A stretch of DNA of 64,000 nt, from NCBI RefSeq assembly GCF_009862265.1, contig NZ_WWGX01000091.1, positions 1 to 64,000 of the forward strand. The letters are read 5' to 3'. The stretch comes from Streptomyces sp. SID8352. GTDB lineage: Bacteria > Actinomycetota > Actinomycetes > Streptomycetales > Streptomycetaceae. Below, piece after piece: positions 22,842 to 31,866 of the stretch (positions are counted from its first letter, which is position 1; each line of letters starts with the position of its first letter). The translations under genes were made by a program, and so were the position numbers. The notes below the pieces were generated by a model. That model had not been told where the DNA came from and did not search any database. It saw only the letters and a list, made by a program, of their open reading frames with translations.

Positions 22842-23831
22842 ATGGCCAAGAAGCGACCCCAGACGAAGGCCCGGCGCCCGCAGCCCGGCAAGGGAACCCC
22901 CGCCGTCGGCACCGGCGGGGAGATTCCGGTCGTCGGCGCCCGCGAACCCTGCCCGTGCGGCAGCGGCCGCCGCTACAAGGCGTGCCACGGCAGGGCAGCC
23001 GCCCAGGCCACCACCGAGCTGGTGCACCGCCCCTTCGAGGGGCTGCCCGGCGAGTGCGACTGGGTGGCCCTGCGCGAGCTGGTGCCGGCCGCGACGGTCC
23101 CGCTGGCCCTCAAGGACGGCCTGCCCGAGGGCGTCCCGTCGGTCACCCTGGCCACCGTGCTGCCCATGGCCTGGCCCGCCCTGCGCCGCGACGACGGCTC
23201 GGTCCTGCTCGGCCTGCAGAACGACACGGCCTCCGGCGACATCAGCCGCGACCTCGCGGACACCCTGCTGCGGGCCCTGGAGGCCGAGCCGGGCACCCCG
23301 GTGAAGGGCCGCCGCGCCCCCGCCGACGGGCCCCGGCTGCAGGACCTGCTCGCTCCGGAGGGCCCGTTCGCGCCGGAGGTGCACGAGGGCTTCGCCTTCT
23401 GGGTCCCGGACGCGGAGAACGCCACCCCGGAGGTGGCCGCCTCCCTGGAGCGGGCCGACGCCGCGGCCATCCCGACCGTGCGGCTGACGGGCGTGGACGC
23501 CGCCTACTGGTGCGAGACCCCCGAGAAGAATCATTTGCGGTGGGTCATGCCGCACGAGGAGGAGCGGCTTCTGGACGCTCTCGCCCGGCTGCACGCGGCC
23601 GGCCTCTCCAGCCTCGGGGAGGGCACCCGGCTGGTGGGTTCCTTCCGTGCCCACGGGCTCACCGTCCCCGTGTGGGATCTGCCGGGCACGGTCACCGCGC
23701 AGGACGTGGAGAAGCCGGCGGCCGGGTTCGCGGAGCGCCTGTCCGCGGCCCTCGCCACGGACGCCCCGCTCACCCCGGACGAGCGCCGGGCCCGCGGCGG
23801 CCTGACCAACCGGCAGGTCACGCTGAGCTGA
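22842..23831 (+). CDS. DUF5926 protein with SEC-C zinc motif
   Basis: A 329-residue protein. After a basic N terminus (AKKRPQTKARRPQPGK) comes the SEC-C motif EPCPCGSGRRYKACHG, a zinc site also found at the SecA C terminus. The rest (VPLALKDGLPEGVPSVTLAT; GFAFWVPDAENATPEVAAS) fits the actinobacterial family DUF5926. Its role is unknown; SEC-C suggests contact with ribosomes, SecB-like partners or nucleic acid. The downstream hairpin at 23851 closes the unit. Confidence 0.8.
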   Translation: MAKKRPQTKARRPQPGKGTPAVGTGGEIPVVGAREPCPCGSGRRYKACHGRAAAQATTELVHRPFEGLPGECDWVALRELVPAATVPLALKDGLPEGVPSVTLATVLPMAWPALRRDDGSVLLGLQNDTASGDISRDLADTLLRALEAEPGTPVKGRRAPADGPRLQDLLAPEGPFAPEVHEGFAFWVPDAENATPEVAASLERADAAAIPTVRLTGVDAAYWCETPEKNHLRWVMPHEEERLLDALARLHAAGLSSLGEGTRLVGSFRAHGLTVPVWDLPGTVTAQDVEKPAAGFAERLSAALATDAPLTPDERRARGGLTNRQVTLS

Positions 23832-23850
23832 GGCCGGCGCCGGGCACCGG

Positions 23851-23880
23851 GGTCCGGCTGACCGACCGGTCAGCCGGACC
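23851..23880. terminator. terminator of the DUF5926 gene
   Basis: A 13-bp perfect stem, GGTCCGGCTGACC with its complement, around GACC, 20 bases after the stop codon. Confidence 0.75.
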
Positions 23881-23995
23881 ACCGGGCGCGGGAGGTGACT
23901 CCTGTCACAACTCCCCGGAAAGACAGGCCAATCGGTGACCGGAAATCGGGAGATCGAATTTGCTAACCGCCGATCTCTTGTTACCGTTCCCGTAG

Positions 23996-24033
23996 CCCGG
24001 TTGCTGGTGCATCCCCCGTCGCCAGCAACCGGG
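23996..24033. terminator. isolated hairpin in the 620-base gap
   Basis: CCCGGTTGCTGG pairs perfectly with CCAGCAACCGGG across a 14-base loop and is followed by TCTTCCC. It lies after an AT-richer stretch (23935-23995) that could hold a promoter, so it may mark a short untranslated transcript. No gene is seen between 23832 and 24454. Confidence 0.45.
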
Positions 24034-24357
24034 TCTTCCCATGTGCCGCGCCGCGAGCACCGCGCGACCGGTCGCCGACCGCCCGCCAACGTGGGCGGAT
24101 CGCTTCCCGTACGCAACCGCGAGGGTCCGTATCCGGCCCGGTCGACTCCGTCCCGGCGGCATCCGCATCCTCGTCCGCGGGCACTCCCGATCCGCTCCCG
24201 CGCCGTGCTCCGTGCCGCGCACGGCGTTCCCGGCCGCACCGCGCGGGCGTCCCGCGGCGGCGCCCCGGACACCCGCCCCCACCACGCCCGTCCCCCGGGA
24301 CGAACGGTCGCCCCGGCGAACGGACCCGGCCCGGTGCGCGGACGGGACACGCACGAA

Positions 24358-24399
24358 CGCGGTGGGGGCGGGGTCCGTCCGGACCCCGCCCCCACCGCG
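24358..24399. terminator. terminator beyond the prim-pol-like gene
   Basis: A 20-bp uninterrupted palindromic stem (arms CGCGGTGGGGGCGGGGTCCG and complement) with a two-base loop, 55 bases beyond the stop of the leftward gene. It would work in both directions. Confidence 0.7.
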
Positions 24400-24454
24400 T
24401 TCCCAGGGGGCAAAACCCCCGCACGGGCGGCGAGTCCGCCCGCGCCGCGCGCCG

Positions 24455-25120
24455 CTACAGCTCCGGCGCGCTCACCTCCGTGTCCATCAGGGCGTCGACC
24501 ACCGCGTCCACCACGGCCTCGACATCGGGCACCCACGGCCTGGCCGAGCCGGGCAGCGGCGCCCGCTCCCAGCGGATGCCGCCCTCCCCGGCCCCGGAGG
24601 GGGGCAGGGCGAGATAGCCGCCCCCGCCGTGGAAGCGCAGGGAGCCGGGGACATGGTCCTTGGCGTAGAGCAGTTCGCCCAACTGCTCCATGGAGTACGG
24701 CCTGACCAGCAGCGACCAGCGGGTGGGCGAGGCGACCACCGGCCCCAGCCGCATCCCCGCGCGGTCGAGCGCGGCCAGCGCGCGGGCGGCCGGCCCGGCG
24801 GGCAGCGAGACGGCGCACGGGGCGTCGCCGCCGGTGGCCAGGACGATGGGCGCCGTCGGCCGGTTGGTCCACCACCAGCGCACCATGCGCGCGTCGGTGG
24901 TGGCCGCCAGCAGACCGGGCTCGAAGGGATGGGCGCCGGGCACCGTGCACTCCGGGTCCGGGCAGCCGCAGCGCGACCGCGCGCGCGGGTCGGCCGCCAC
25001 ACCGGGAAGTACGGGCCACTGCCATCGCGTCGCATAGGTCAGGGCCGCGTCGATCAGCTCAGGCCGTCCGTCGTCGCGCCGGGACAGGAGCCTGCGTCGC
25101 TTTCCGAGGATCTCGCGCAT
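24455..25120 (-). CDS. chromosomal prim-pol-like protein, catalytic site not evident
   Basis: A 221-residue protein resembling the N-terminal domain of bifunctional primase/polymerases: ALTYATRWQWPVLPGV start, a Cys-rich insert (RCGCPDPECTVPGAHPF), WWWTNRPTAPIVLATGG, and later RFHGGGGYLALPPSG. The strand that normally carries the catalytic Asp-x-Asp reads APCAVSLPAG, with no acidic residue. It therefore probably binds but does not polymerise. It is divergent from the SpoIIE-type phosphatase, an arrangement I recall as conserved in Streptomyces. Confidence 0.75.
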   Translation of the reverse strand: MREILGKRRRLLSRRDDGRPELIDAALTYATRWQWPVLPGVAADPRARSRCGCPDPECTVPGAHPFEPGLLAATTDARMVRWWWTNRPTAPIVLATGGDAPCAVSLPAGPAARALAALDRAGMRLGPVVASPTRWSLLVRPYSMEQLGELLYAKDHVPGSLRFHGGGGYLALPPSGAGEGGIRWERAPLPGSARPWVPDVEAVVDAVVDALMDTEVSAPEL

Positions 25121-25762
25121 GAGCGCTCGTTCCTTTCCGTTGCACGCCTGGCAACACCGTGGTCACATCACACCATGTGCAAATCACTTCGCTGTGCGTA
25201 ACTGTCGGCGCATGGCACCCCCGCGGAAGGCAGGGGGAGCCCCTCTGGGATCGTGCGTCGACCGCGCTCGCGGGCGGTGCGTCCGTACCGCTTCCCGCAC
25301 CGTGTTCGTACTGTGTCCAGCAAAAGCATGGGCTGGCGCGGGGTGGCGAAGTATGGCGCTTTGCCGCTCCGCGTATTTCTCTCCGCCTCCGCAAGGGGAG
25401 GATGGGGCACGGTCGTCGGTGGATAGGACGCCCGGTTCCGTCACCAGGTTCCCAGTGGCCCCCAGCCACCCCTGGCCTTCTCCGAGCAGGTACCCGTCAC
25501 GACCGTTGTAACGCTCTGTGGAGCACCCCCAGTCGACCGCAACAAGCCGTCCTCCGGGGCAGTTTCAGGCCATCCTTGCATGTCCGCAAGGGTTCGGGAA
25601 GGGAGTCGCATTCGCCCCGCGAACACCAGGAAAACCAGCAGGACAATGCTGGACATCTCCTTACGACTGCGTGTACATGTGGAGACACTGCCGGTTGCGC
25701 AGAACGACATGGGGGTTTGCGATGCTTTTGAGCGGTAAGCACCGGTCGGAAAGCGGGAAGAC
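25121..25762. promoter_or_regulatory. 642-base intergenic region, regulatory in part
   Basis: No convincing gene. Both divergent neighbours must be driven from here. AT-richer stretches near 25150-25200 and 25640-25720 are the likely promoter zones, but I cannot name a sigma-factor class or an operator. Confidence 0.4.
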
Positions 25763-27169
25763 ATGAACGCCCCGCACCCTGCGAAAGTGGCCGGAATCGA
25801 TGCGACGGTTCCGCCCCCCGCACAGACTGTCACGCCCACCGCCGTCGGCGCCTCCCCCACGGCCGCGGCGAACGCCCTGCCGGGCCCCGACGCCCCGGGC
25901 GTCCTCCTCCAGGACCGGCTCGCCGGATGGGTCTTCGACCTCTCCACCCTGCACGAGCTGACCGAGCGCCTCACCCGCACCGCCACCCTCCCCGACGCCC
26001 TCCAGGAACTGCTGCGCGCCGGATCGGCCATGGTCGGCGCCCGGCGCGGACTCGTCGTGCTGGAACCGGCCGACGGACTGGGCCCGGACACCACCGTCGG
26101 GCTGGGGCTCGCCCGCGCCGACCTCGGGCACATCGAGACGGTGCCGCGCGACTCCCTGGCGCACGGCAGGATCCTGGAGGGGCTGCCGGTCTCCGGCAAC
26201 GGCATCGCGGAACCGGACCTGCTGTCCGGCGAGGGCCTCGACCCCCGTCACCGCGAGGTCGCCGCCCGCCTCGGCTACGCCGCGAGCTACGCGCTCCCGC
26301 TGACCGCCGACGGCGCCGGCCGCCTCGGCGCCGCGGTCTGGCTGTACGACGAGCCGGCCGAACCGGACAAGCGCCAGCGCGAGCTGGCCGGGCTCTACGC
26401 GCGCCACGCCGCCGAGCACCTGGCCCGGCTGCTGGAACTGGAGCGCGCCCGGACGGCCGTGGCGACCATGGCCGAGGAACTGCTGCCCACCCGGCTGCCG
26501 CGGGTCCCCGGCGTCCGGCTCGCCGCCCGGCACCTCACCGGACCGCACGGCGGTGGCGACTGGTACGACGCGCTGCCGCTGCCCGACGCGGCCCTCGGCC
26601 TCTCCGTCGGCTCCGTCACCGGCTCCGGGCCCAGCGCGGTCGCCGCGATGGGACGGCTGCGCGCCTCGCTGCGGGCGTACGCCGTGATGGAGGGCGAGGA
26701 CCCGGTCGCCGTCCTGTCCGACCTGGAGCTGCTGCTGCGGCTCACCGAACCGGCCCGCTCGGCCACCGCCCTGTTCGGCTACTGCGAACCGGCGCTGCGC
26801 CGGATCACCCTGGCCGGCGCCGGGCACCGCCCGCCGCTGCTGATCGGCGGCAACCGCACCCAGTACGTGGAGACCTCGGTCTCCGCGCCGCTGGGCATGC
26901 TCGCCTGCTGGGAGGCGCCGAGCGTGGAGGTCGACGCCGCGTCAGGAGAGACGGTTCTCCTCTACACGGAGGGGCTGCTGCACCGCACCGGCGACCCCGC
27001 CGACCGCGCCTTCGCCCGGCTGCACGCGGCGGCAGCCTCGGTGCCGCGCGCCGCCCGCGAGGACCCGGACGCCGTCCTGGACCACGTGCTGCGCACCGTG
27101 CTGCCGGACGGAGGTGCCGGGACGGGCGTCACGGAGGACGTGGTGCTGCTCGCGGTTCGGTTCGATTAA
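25763..27169 (+). CDS. SpoIIE/RsbU-type PP2C phosphatase with GAF-like sensor domain
   Basis: A 468-residue protein. Residues about 60-215 form a GAF-like domain (LHELTERLTRTATLPDALQE to the AAVWLYDEP strand). Residues about 225-466 are the PP2C/SpoIIE catalytic domain (GGGDWYDALPLPD, SVTGSGPSAVAAMG, ITLAGAGHRPPLL, LLYTEGL, TEDVVLLAVRFD). In the usual DVxGHG motif the sequence is SVTGSGPSA, so two metal-binding positions are altered and activity may be weak. Enzymes of this class reverse the kinases of the RsbW type encoded nearby, in partner switching. Confidence 0.85.
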   Translation: MNAPHPAKVAGIDATVPPPAQTVTPTAVGASPTAAANALPGPDAPGVLLQDRLAGWVFDLSTLHELTERLTRTATLPDALQELLRAGSAMVGARRGLVVLEPADGLGPDTTVGLGLARADLGHIETVPRDSLAHGRILEGLPVSGNGIAEPDLLSGEGLDPRHREVAARLGYAASYALPLTADGAGRLGAAVWLYDEPAEPDKRQRELAGLYARHAAEHLARLLELERARTAVATMAEELLPTRLPRVPGVRLAARHLTGPHGGGDWYDALPLPDAALGLSVGSVTGSGPSAVAAMGRLRASLRAYAVMEGEDPVAVLSDLELLLRLTEPARSATALFGYCEPALRRITLAGAGHRPPLLIGGNRTQYVETSVSAPLGMLACWEAPSVEVDAASGETVLLYTEGLLHRTGDPADRAFARLHAAAASVPRAAREDPDAVLDHVLRTVLPDGGAGTGVTEDVVLLAVRFD

Positions 27170-27301
27170 CGGACGGTAATCCGCGAAGACATTCACATAA
27201 CGGACGGTAACCCCCGGGGGTAAGAGGCCCTTCGCCTCTGGGCCCCCTTCCGCACGTCCGTACGATGGGGAGTGGTCCAGTGCCGTATCGAGGAGGATGA
27301 A

Positions 27302-28762
27302 GTGGCGGAGGAGCTCACCCCGGAGACCCCGGAGAACGAGACCGAGGAGCCCATCAAGCAGCGCAAGAACGGCCTGTACCCGGGCGTGTCCGACGAACTG
27401 GCCGAGAGCATGCGGTCCCACTGGGCCGACACCGAGCTGCACGGCCTGGAGCCCGTCGCGCAGGCCGCCGAGACCGCGGCCCGCCGCGCCGCCCTGTCCG
27501 CCCGCTTCCCCGGCGACCGCCTGGTGATCCCCTCGGGCAACCTGAAGGTCCGCTCCAACGACACGGAGTACCCCTTCCGTGCCTCCGTCGAGTACGCCTA
27601 TCTGACCGGCAACCAGACCGAGGACGGCGTCCTGGTCCTGGAGCCGACGGCCGACGGCCACACCGCCACGATCTACCTGCTGCCCCGCTCCGACCGCGAG
27701 ACCGGCGAGTTCTGGCTCGACGGCCAGGGCGAGCTGTGGGTCGGCCGCCGCCACTCCCTCGCCGAGGCGACGGAGCTGTACGGCATCCCCGCCTCCGACG
27801 TGCGCGAACTGGCCGACGCCCTGCGCGGGGCCACCGGCCCGGTGCGGGTCGTGCGCGGCCACGACGCGGGCATCGAGGCGGCGCTCACCGACAAGGTGAC
27901 CGCCGAGCGCGACGAGGAGCTGCGCGTCTTCCTCTCCGAGGCCCGCCTGGTCAAGGACGACTTCGAGATCGGCGAGCTGCAGAAGGCCGTCGACTCGACG
28001 GTGCGCGGCTTCGAGGACGTCGTCAAGGTCCTCGACAAGGCCGAGGCGACCAGCGAGCGCTACATCGAGGGCACCTTCTTCCTGCGCGCCCGCGTGGAGG
28101 GCAACGACGTCGGCTACGGCTCCATCTGCGCCGCCGGCCCGCACGCCTGCACCCTGCACTGGGTCCGCAACGACGGCCCGGTCCGCTCCGGCGACCTGCT
28201 GCTGCTCGACGCGGGCGTGGAGACCCACACGTACTACACGGCGGACGTCACCCGCACCCTCCCCATCAGCGGCACCTACACCGAGCTGCAGCGGAAGGTG
28301 TACGACGCGGTCTACGACGCCCAGGAGGCGGGCATCGCGGCGGTGAAGCCGGGCGCCAAGTTCCGGGACTTCCACGACGCCGCCCAGCGGGTGCTCGCCG
28401 AGCGGCTCGTCGAGTGGGGCCTCGTGGAGGGCCCGGTCGAGCGCGTGCTGGAGCTGGGCCTCCAGCGCCGCTGGACCCTGCACGGCACCGGCCACATGCT
28501 CGGCATGGACGTCCACGACTGCGCCGCCGCCCGGGTGGAGGCCTACGTCGACGGCACGCTGGAGCCCGGCATGGTGCTCACCGTCGAGCCGGGCCTGTAC
28601 TTCCAGGCCGACGACCTGAGCGTGCCCGAGGAGTACCGGGGCGTCGGCGTCCGCATCGAGGACGACATCCTGGTCACCGAGGACGGCAACCGGAACCTCA
28701 GCGCCGGACTGCCGCGCCGCTCCGCCGACGTCGAGGCGTGGATGGCCTCGCTGAAGGGCTGA
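27302..28762 (+). CDS. pepP: Xaa-Pro aminopeptidase (aminopeptidase P, M24B)
   Basis: A 486-residue M24B metallopeptidase. The N-terminal creatinase-like domain (residues about 30-200, GLYPGVSDELAESMRSHW) is followed by the pita-bread domain. Metal ligands are visible as LLDAGVETHTYYTADVTRT (two Asp), HGTGHMLGMDVHD (His), TVEPGLY (Glu) and GVRIEDDILV (Glu). The GTG at 27302 follows GAGGAGG. It removes N-terminal residues that precede proline. Confidence 0.9.
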   Translation: MAEELTPETPENETEEPIKQRKNGLYPGVSDELAESMRSHWADTELHGLEPVAQAAETAARRAALSARFPGDRLVIPSGNLKVRSNDTEYPFRASVEYAYLTGNQTEDGVLVLEPTADGHTATIYLLPRSDRETGEFWLDGQGELWVGRRHSLAEATELYGIPASDVRELADALRGATGPVRVVRGHDAGIEAALTDKVTAERDEELRVFLSEARLVKDDFEIGELQKAVDSTVRGFEDVVKVLDKAEATSERYIEGTFFLRARVEGNDVGYGSICAAGPHACTLHWVRNDGPVRSGDLLLLDAGVETHTYYTADVTRTLPISGTYTELQRKVYDAVYDAQEAGIAAVKPGAKFRDFHDAAQRVLAERLVEWGLVEGPVERVLELGLQRRWTLHGTGHMLGMDVHDCAAARVEAYVDGTLEPGMVLTVEPGLYFQADDLSVPEEYRGVGVRIEDDILVTEDGNRNLSAGLPRRSADVEAWMASLKG

Positions 28763-28839
28763 CGGCCCCCGGCCCACCGGCCGCTCCCGCGTCACCCCTC
28801 CCGGTCCGCGGCCCCCGCGGGCCGGACGGACGGCGGGAC

Positions 28840-28878
28840 GCCGATGGCCGGACACCTCACGGGTGTCCGGCCATCGGC
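28840..28878. terminator. bidirectional terminator between pepP and the RsbW-like gene
   Basis: A perfect 17-bp stem (GCCGATGGCCGGACACC with complement) and a five-base loop between two convergent genes. Confidence 0.85.
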
Positions 28879-28922
28879 GTGTCCGGGGCGTGCTCCGGGG
28901 GCGCCCCGTCGGGAGGCACGGG

Positions 28923-29387
28923 TCAGACGGCGACCAGCGGGGCGTCCTCGCGCCACTTGAGCATCTTGTCGAAGCTCACCACGGCCCCCGCCCGGCCCGG
29001 CGCGCTGCCGATGTGGACGTGGTCCGCCAGCTCCCGGATGAGACCCAGCCCGCGCCCGTGCTCGGCGTCGGCAGGCACGGAGCGGCAGGGGACGGGCGGA
29101 CGGCCGGACGCGCCGGCGGGGAAGCCGGGCCCGGTGTCCTCCACCTCGATCCGGCACCGCTCCCCGTCGAGGTAGGCGGTGACCCGGTACGCCTCCGACG
29201 GGCCGCCCGGCGCGTCGGCCCCGCCGTGCTCGACGGCGTTGGCGCAGGCCTCACCGAGCGCCACCGAGAGATCGAAGGAGATGTCGGGGTCGACGCCCGC
29301 GGTCTCCATGGTGCCGATCAGCAGCCGCCGGGCCAGGGGCACGCTCGCAGCCTCGCACCGCAGATGGAGTGACCACCAGATGCTCAT
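28923..29387 (-). CDS. RsbW-like ATP-binding protein
   Basis: A 154-residue GHKL-fold protein: N box DLSVALGEACANAVEHGG, G1 box VEDTGPGFP and G2 box HGRGLGLIRELADHVHI. I used the ATG at 29387 because GGGAGG lies seven bases before it; the frame upstream is low-complexity. It is the second anti-sigma-kinase-like protein within 8 kb, with a SpoIIE-type phosphatase between them, so the region may hold parts of one partner-switching circuit. The target is unknown. Confidence 0.8.
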   Translation of the reverse strand: MSIWWSLHLRCEAASVPLARRLLIGTMETAGVDPDISFDLSVALGEACANAVEHGGADAPGGPSEAYRVTAYLDGERCRIEVEDTGPGFPAGASGRPPVPCRSVPADAEHGRGLGLIRELADHVHIGSAPGRAGAVVSFDKMLKWREDAPLVAV

Positions 29388-29983
29388 GCTCCAGCCTCCC
29401 GGCCCGGCTCGACATACCGTTACGTATTGCCCTCCGGATCGGGACGTAAGCACGGTCCCGGCGGGAGAACGCCCGTCCGGCCGACGCGCCCGCCACGGTC
29501 CCGGGTGTATGCGGGAGGGGGCGGGCAGGCCCGGCGGGAGCCACCGACGGACCTCCTGGGTGACGTCCCGGATGACGCCGCCGTGCGGGTCCGGCGGTGC
29601 CGCGGCCCCGGGGAGCGGACCGGTCCGGGGCCCCGGGCAGGCCGGCCGGGGCGCGACGGAACGGTGCCGGACCAGATGCGCCGCGCTCGGCCCGCCCGCC
29701 CGGGTCCGCGGGCGGGGGAACCGGCGAGTTCGCGGACCGGGGGGCTCCTCGGTCCTCCGGCGCGGGGCCCCGGCGGGCCGGGGACACCACGGGCCGTCGG
29801 CGCGGCGAAGGACGGTGGACGGGGTACGGCGAGCGAGGTACGGCGGGTGGGTCTCCGGGCGCCACGGCCACCCGGGGGGGCGTGACGGGACGGGGCGGGG
29901 CGGACCATGATCAACCGGATCGGACGGCGTCACCCGGACCTGCCGTGGGAAGCGCGGGGCTCCAGTGGGATGATGGGCCCGCC
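29388..29983. other. 596-base gap without a gene
   Basis: Very GC-rich with long open frames on both strands that look like composition artefacts. The promoter for the leftward kinase must be near 29390-29450, where CGTTACGTATTG stands out as AT-richer. Nothing else is recognised. Confidence 0.35.
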
Positions 29984-30811
29984 ATGACTGCCCCCCACCC
30001 GCCTCCGGCGCGTTCCGGAACCGGCCCCCGGTTCCTGCGGGCCGCGGTGTTCGCCGCGGTCTGCGTCGTGCTGGCCGCGGCCGGGCACAGCCTCGCCTCC
30101 TGCGCCACCGTTCCCGTGTGGTCGCTGGGCGTGGGCTTCCTCGGGGTGGCCCTGGTCGCCGCCCCGCTGGCCGGGCGGGTGCGCTCGCTGCCGGGGATCG
30201 CCGCGCTGCTGGCGGTGGGCCAGACCGCCCTGCACATGGTGTTCGGGCTGGGCCAGCACGGCACCGCCTCCACCGCCGCCGCCACGAACGGCGCGCCGTC
30301 CGACGCCTCGCTGGTGCGGCAGGCCGCCCGCCTGGTGTGCGGGACCGCCGTGGCGGCGATCAGCCCGGCACAGGCGCAGCGCATCCTCGCCGACGCCCGC
30401 GTGCTCCCGGACGGAACGGGCAGCACGGCCGCGGGGGGCGTCCCGGCGGACGCGATGCCCGCGGCGGGTACGCCGGCCGCGATGCTGCCGTCGCTGCCGA
30501 TGCTGCTCGGCCACGTCCTGGCGGCCGTCGCCGCCGGATGGCTGCTGCGCCACGGGGACCTGGCCCTGGCCCGGCTCGCGGGGCTGTCCGTCCAGTCCGC
30601 CCGCGCGGTGGCCGAGCGGGCGTCCGTCCGGGCACTGCGCGCGCTGCTCGCGCTGGTCCGGGCCCTGCACGCCGGTCTCGCCGGGGCGCCCCGCACGGGC
30701 CCGCGTCCGGCGCGCACCGCGCTGCCGTCCCCGGCCCGGCCGCACACCGTGGCGCTCCAGCACACGGTGATCCGCCGGGGACCCCCGGACCGCCTCGCCC
30801 TCGCCGCCTGA
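29984..30811 (+). CDS. unknown membrane protein at the head of the copper genes
   Basis: A 275-residue protein with hydrophobic segments at about residues 17-40, 46-65, 68-88 and 165-185 and a basic, alanine-rich tail. It contains HGTASTAAATNGAPS-type low complexity in the extracytoplasmic part and several histidines and methionines (LHMVFGLGQHG). The ATG at 29984 is chosen because the upstream frame is arginine-rich. It precedes the YcnI gene on the same strand, so a copper-linked role is possible but not shown. Confidence 0.65.
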   Translation: MTAPHPPPARSGTGPRFLRAAVFAAVCVVLAAAGHSLASCATVPVWSLGVGFLGVALVAAPLAGRVRSLPGIAALLAVGQTALHMVFGLGQHGTASTAAATNGAPSDASLVRQAARLVCGTAVAAISPAQAQRILADARVLPDGTGSTAAGGVPADAMPAAGTPAAMLPSLPMLLGHVLAAVAAGWLLRHGDLALARLAGLSVQSARAVAERASVRALRALLALVRALHAGLAGAPRTGPRPARTALPSPARPHTVALQHTVIRRGPPDRLALAA

Positions 30812-30982
30812 CGCGACGCGACCACCGTTCCGTCTCCGCTTCCGCCCGCCTTTTCCGGGCCGGAGCGGGGGAGCCGGGGCCGCCGTCGTGCGGCTCGCGC
30901 GCGTCCGCGCGCCCTCCCCCCATTCCTCACCGGGACGCACGGCCGAGGCCGTGCGCCCTCAGCGAAGCGGAGCACTCCGTCC

Positions 30983-31744
30983 ATGAAGCTTTCTCGTATC
31001 GCCGCCGTCGGCGCCACCGCGGGCATCGCCGCCCTGGCCCTGGCCGCCCCCGCGTCCGCGCACGTCAGCGTGCAGCCCGAGGGCACCGCCGCCAAGGGCG
31101 GCTACGCGGTCGTCGACTTCAAGGTCCCCAACGAGCGCGACGACGCCGCCACCACCAAGCTGGAGGTCACCTTCCCGGCCGACCACCCGCTGGCCTCCGT
31201 GATGCCGCAGCCGGTGCCCGGCTGGACGGCGAAGGTCACCAAGGCCAAGCTCGACAAGCCCCTGGAGATGCACGGCAAGAAGATCGCCGAGGCCGTCAGC
31301 AAGGTGACGTGGACGGCCGACGGGGACGGCATCGAGCCCGGCTTCTTCCAGAAGTTCCCGGTCTCCGTCGGCACCCTGCCCGAGGACGCCGACGAGTTGG
31401 TGTTCAAGGCGGTCCAGACCTACTCCAACAAGGAGGTCGTGCGCTGGATCGAGGTGCCGCAGGAGGGCCAGGAGGAGCCCGACAACCCGGCGCCCGTGCT
31501 GACCCTGACGGCCCCCGAGGCCGACGGCCACGGCGCCTCCGGCGCGAAGGCCGACTCCGACGGTGCCGGGGCCGACGCCGGGGACACCGGGAAGACCGCG
31601 GAGACCGCCGCGGCACCGGCCTCCGGGGACAGCAGCGACACCACCGCCCGAGTCCTCGGCGTCGTCGGCATCGCCGTCGGCGTCGCGGGCGTCGCCTACG
31701 CCGTACTGGCCGGGCGCCGGCGCTCCACCGGGGGCCCGGCATAA
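30983..31744 (+). CDS. YcnI-like copper-associated exported protein (DUF1775)
   Basis: A 253-residue exported protein. Residues 1-28 are a Sec signal ending APASAHV. The mature protein starts HVSVQPEGTAAKGGYAVVDF; that N-terminal histidine is a copper ligand in YcnI-type proteins. The DUF1775 beta-sandwich runs to about residue 170. A low-complexity linker leads to a C-terminal membrane helix (GVVGIAVGVAGVAYAVLAG) with a basic stop. It likely shuttles or binds extracellular copper with the Sco and PCuAC proteins that follow. Confidence 0.88.
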   Translation: MKLSRIAAVGATAGIAALALAAPASAHVSVQPEGTAAKGGYAVVDFKVPNERDDAATTKLEVTFPADHPLASVMPQPVPGWTAKVTKAKLDKPLEMHGKKIAEAVSKVTWTADGDGIEPGFFQKFPVSVGTLPEDADELVFKAVQTYSNKEVVRWIEVPQEGQEEPDNPAPVLTLTAPEADGHGASGAKADSDGAGADAGDTGKTAETAAAPASGDSSDTTARVLGVVGIAVGVAGVAYAVLAGRRRSTGGPA

Positions 31745-31754
31745 CCATCCCGCG

Positions 31755-31782
31755 GGGGCGGGCCGCCGCGGCGGCCCGCCCC
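31755..31782. terminator. perfect 28-base GC palindrome in the copper operon
   Basis: Starts GGGGCGGGCCGCCG and is perfectly self-complementary, just after the YcnI stop and 84 bases before the Sco gene. It could act as an attenuator or transcript processing site. Confidence 0.5.
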
Positions 31783-31866
31783 TCACCGGCGCGCGCCGGA
31801 CACCCCGCCCCCTCGGGCGGGGCCTCGGCGCGCGGCGGAGCACCTCTCACCCTGGGACATCTCTCC

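Noticed and set aside
23935..24040. Riboswitch (ydaO/c-di-AMP-like) in the gap
   Set aside because: There is a hairpin with a CAGCAACCGG loop side, but I could not fit the conserved core of any known class and no suitable gene follows on the plus strand.
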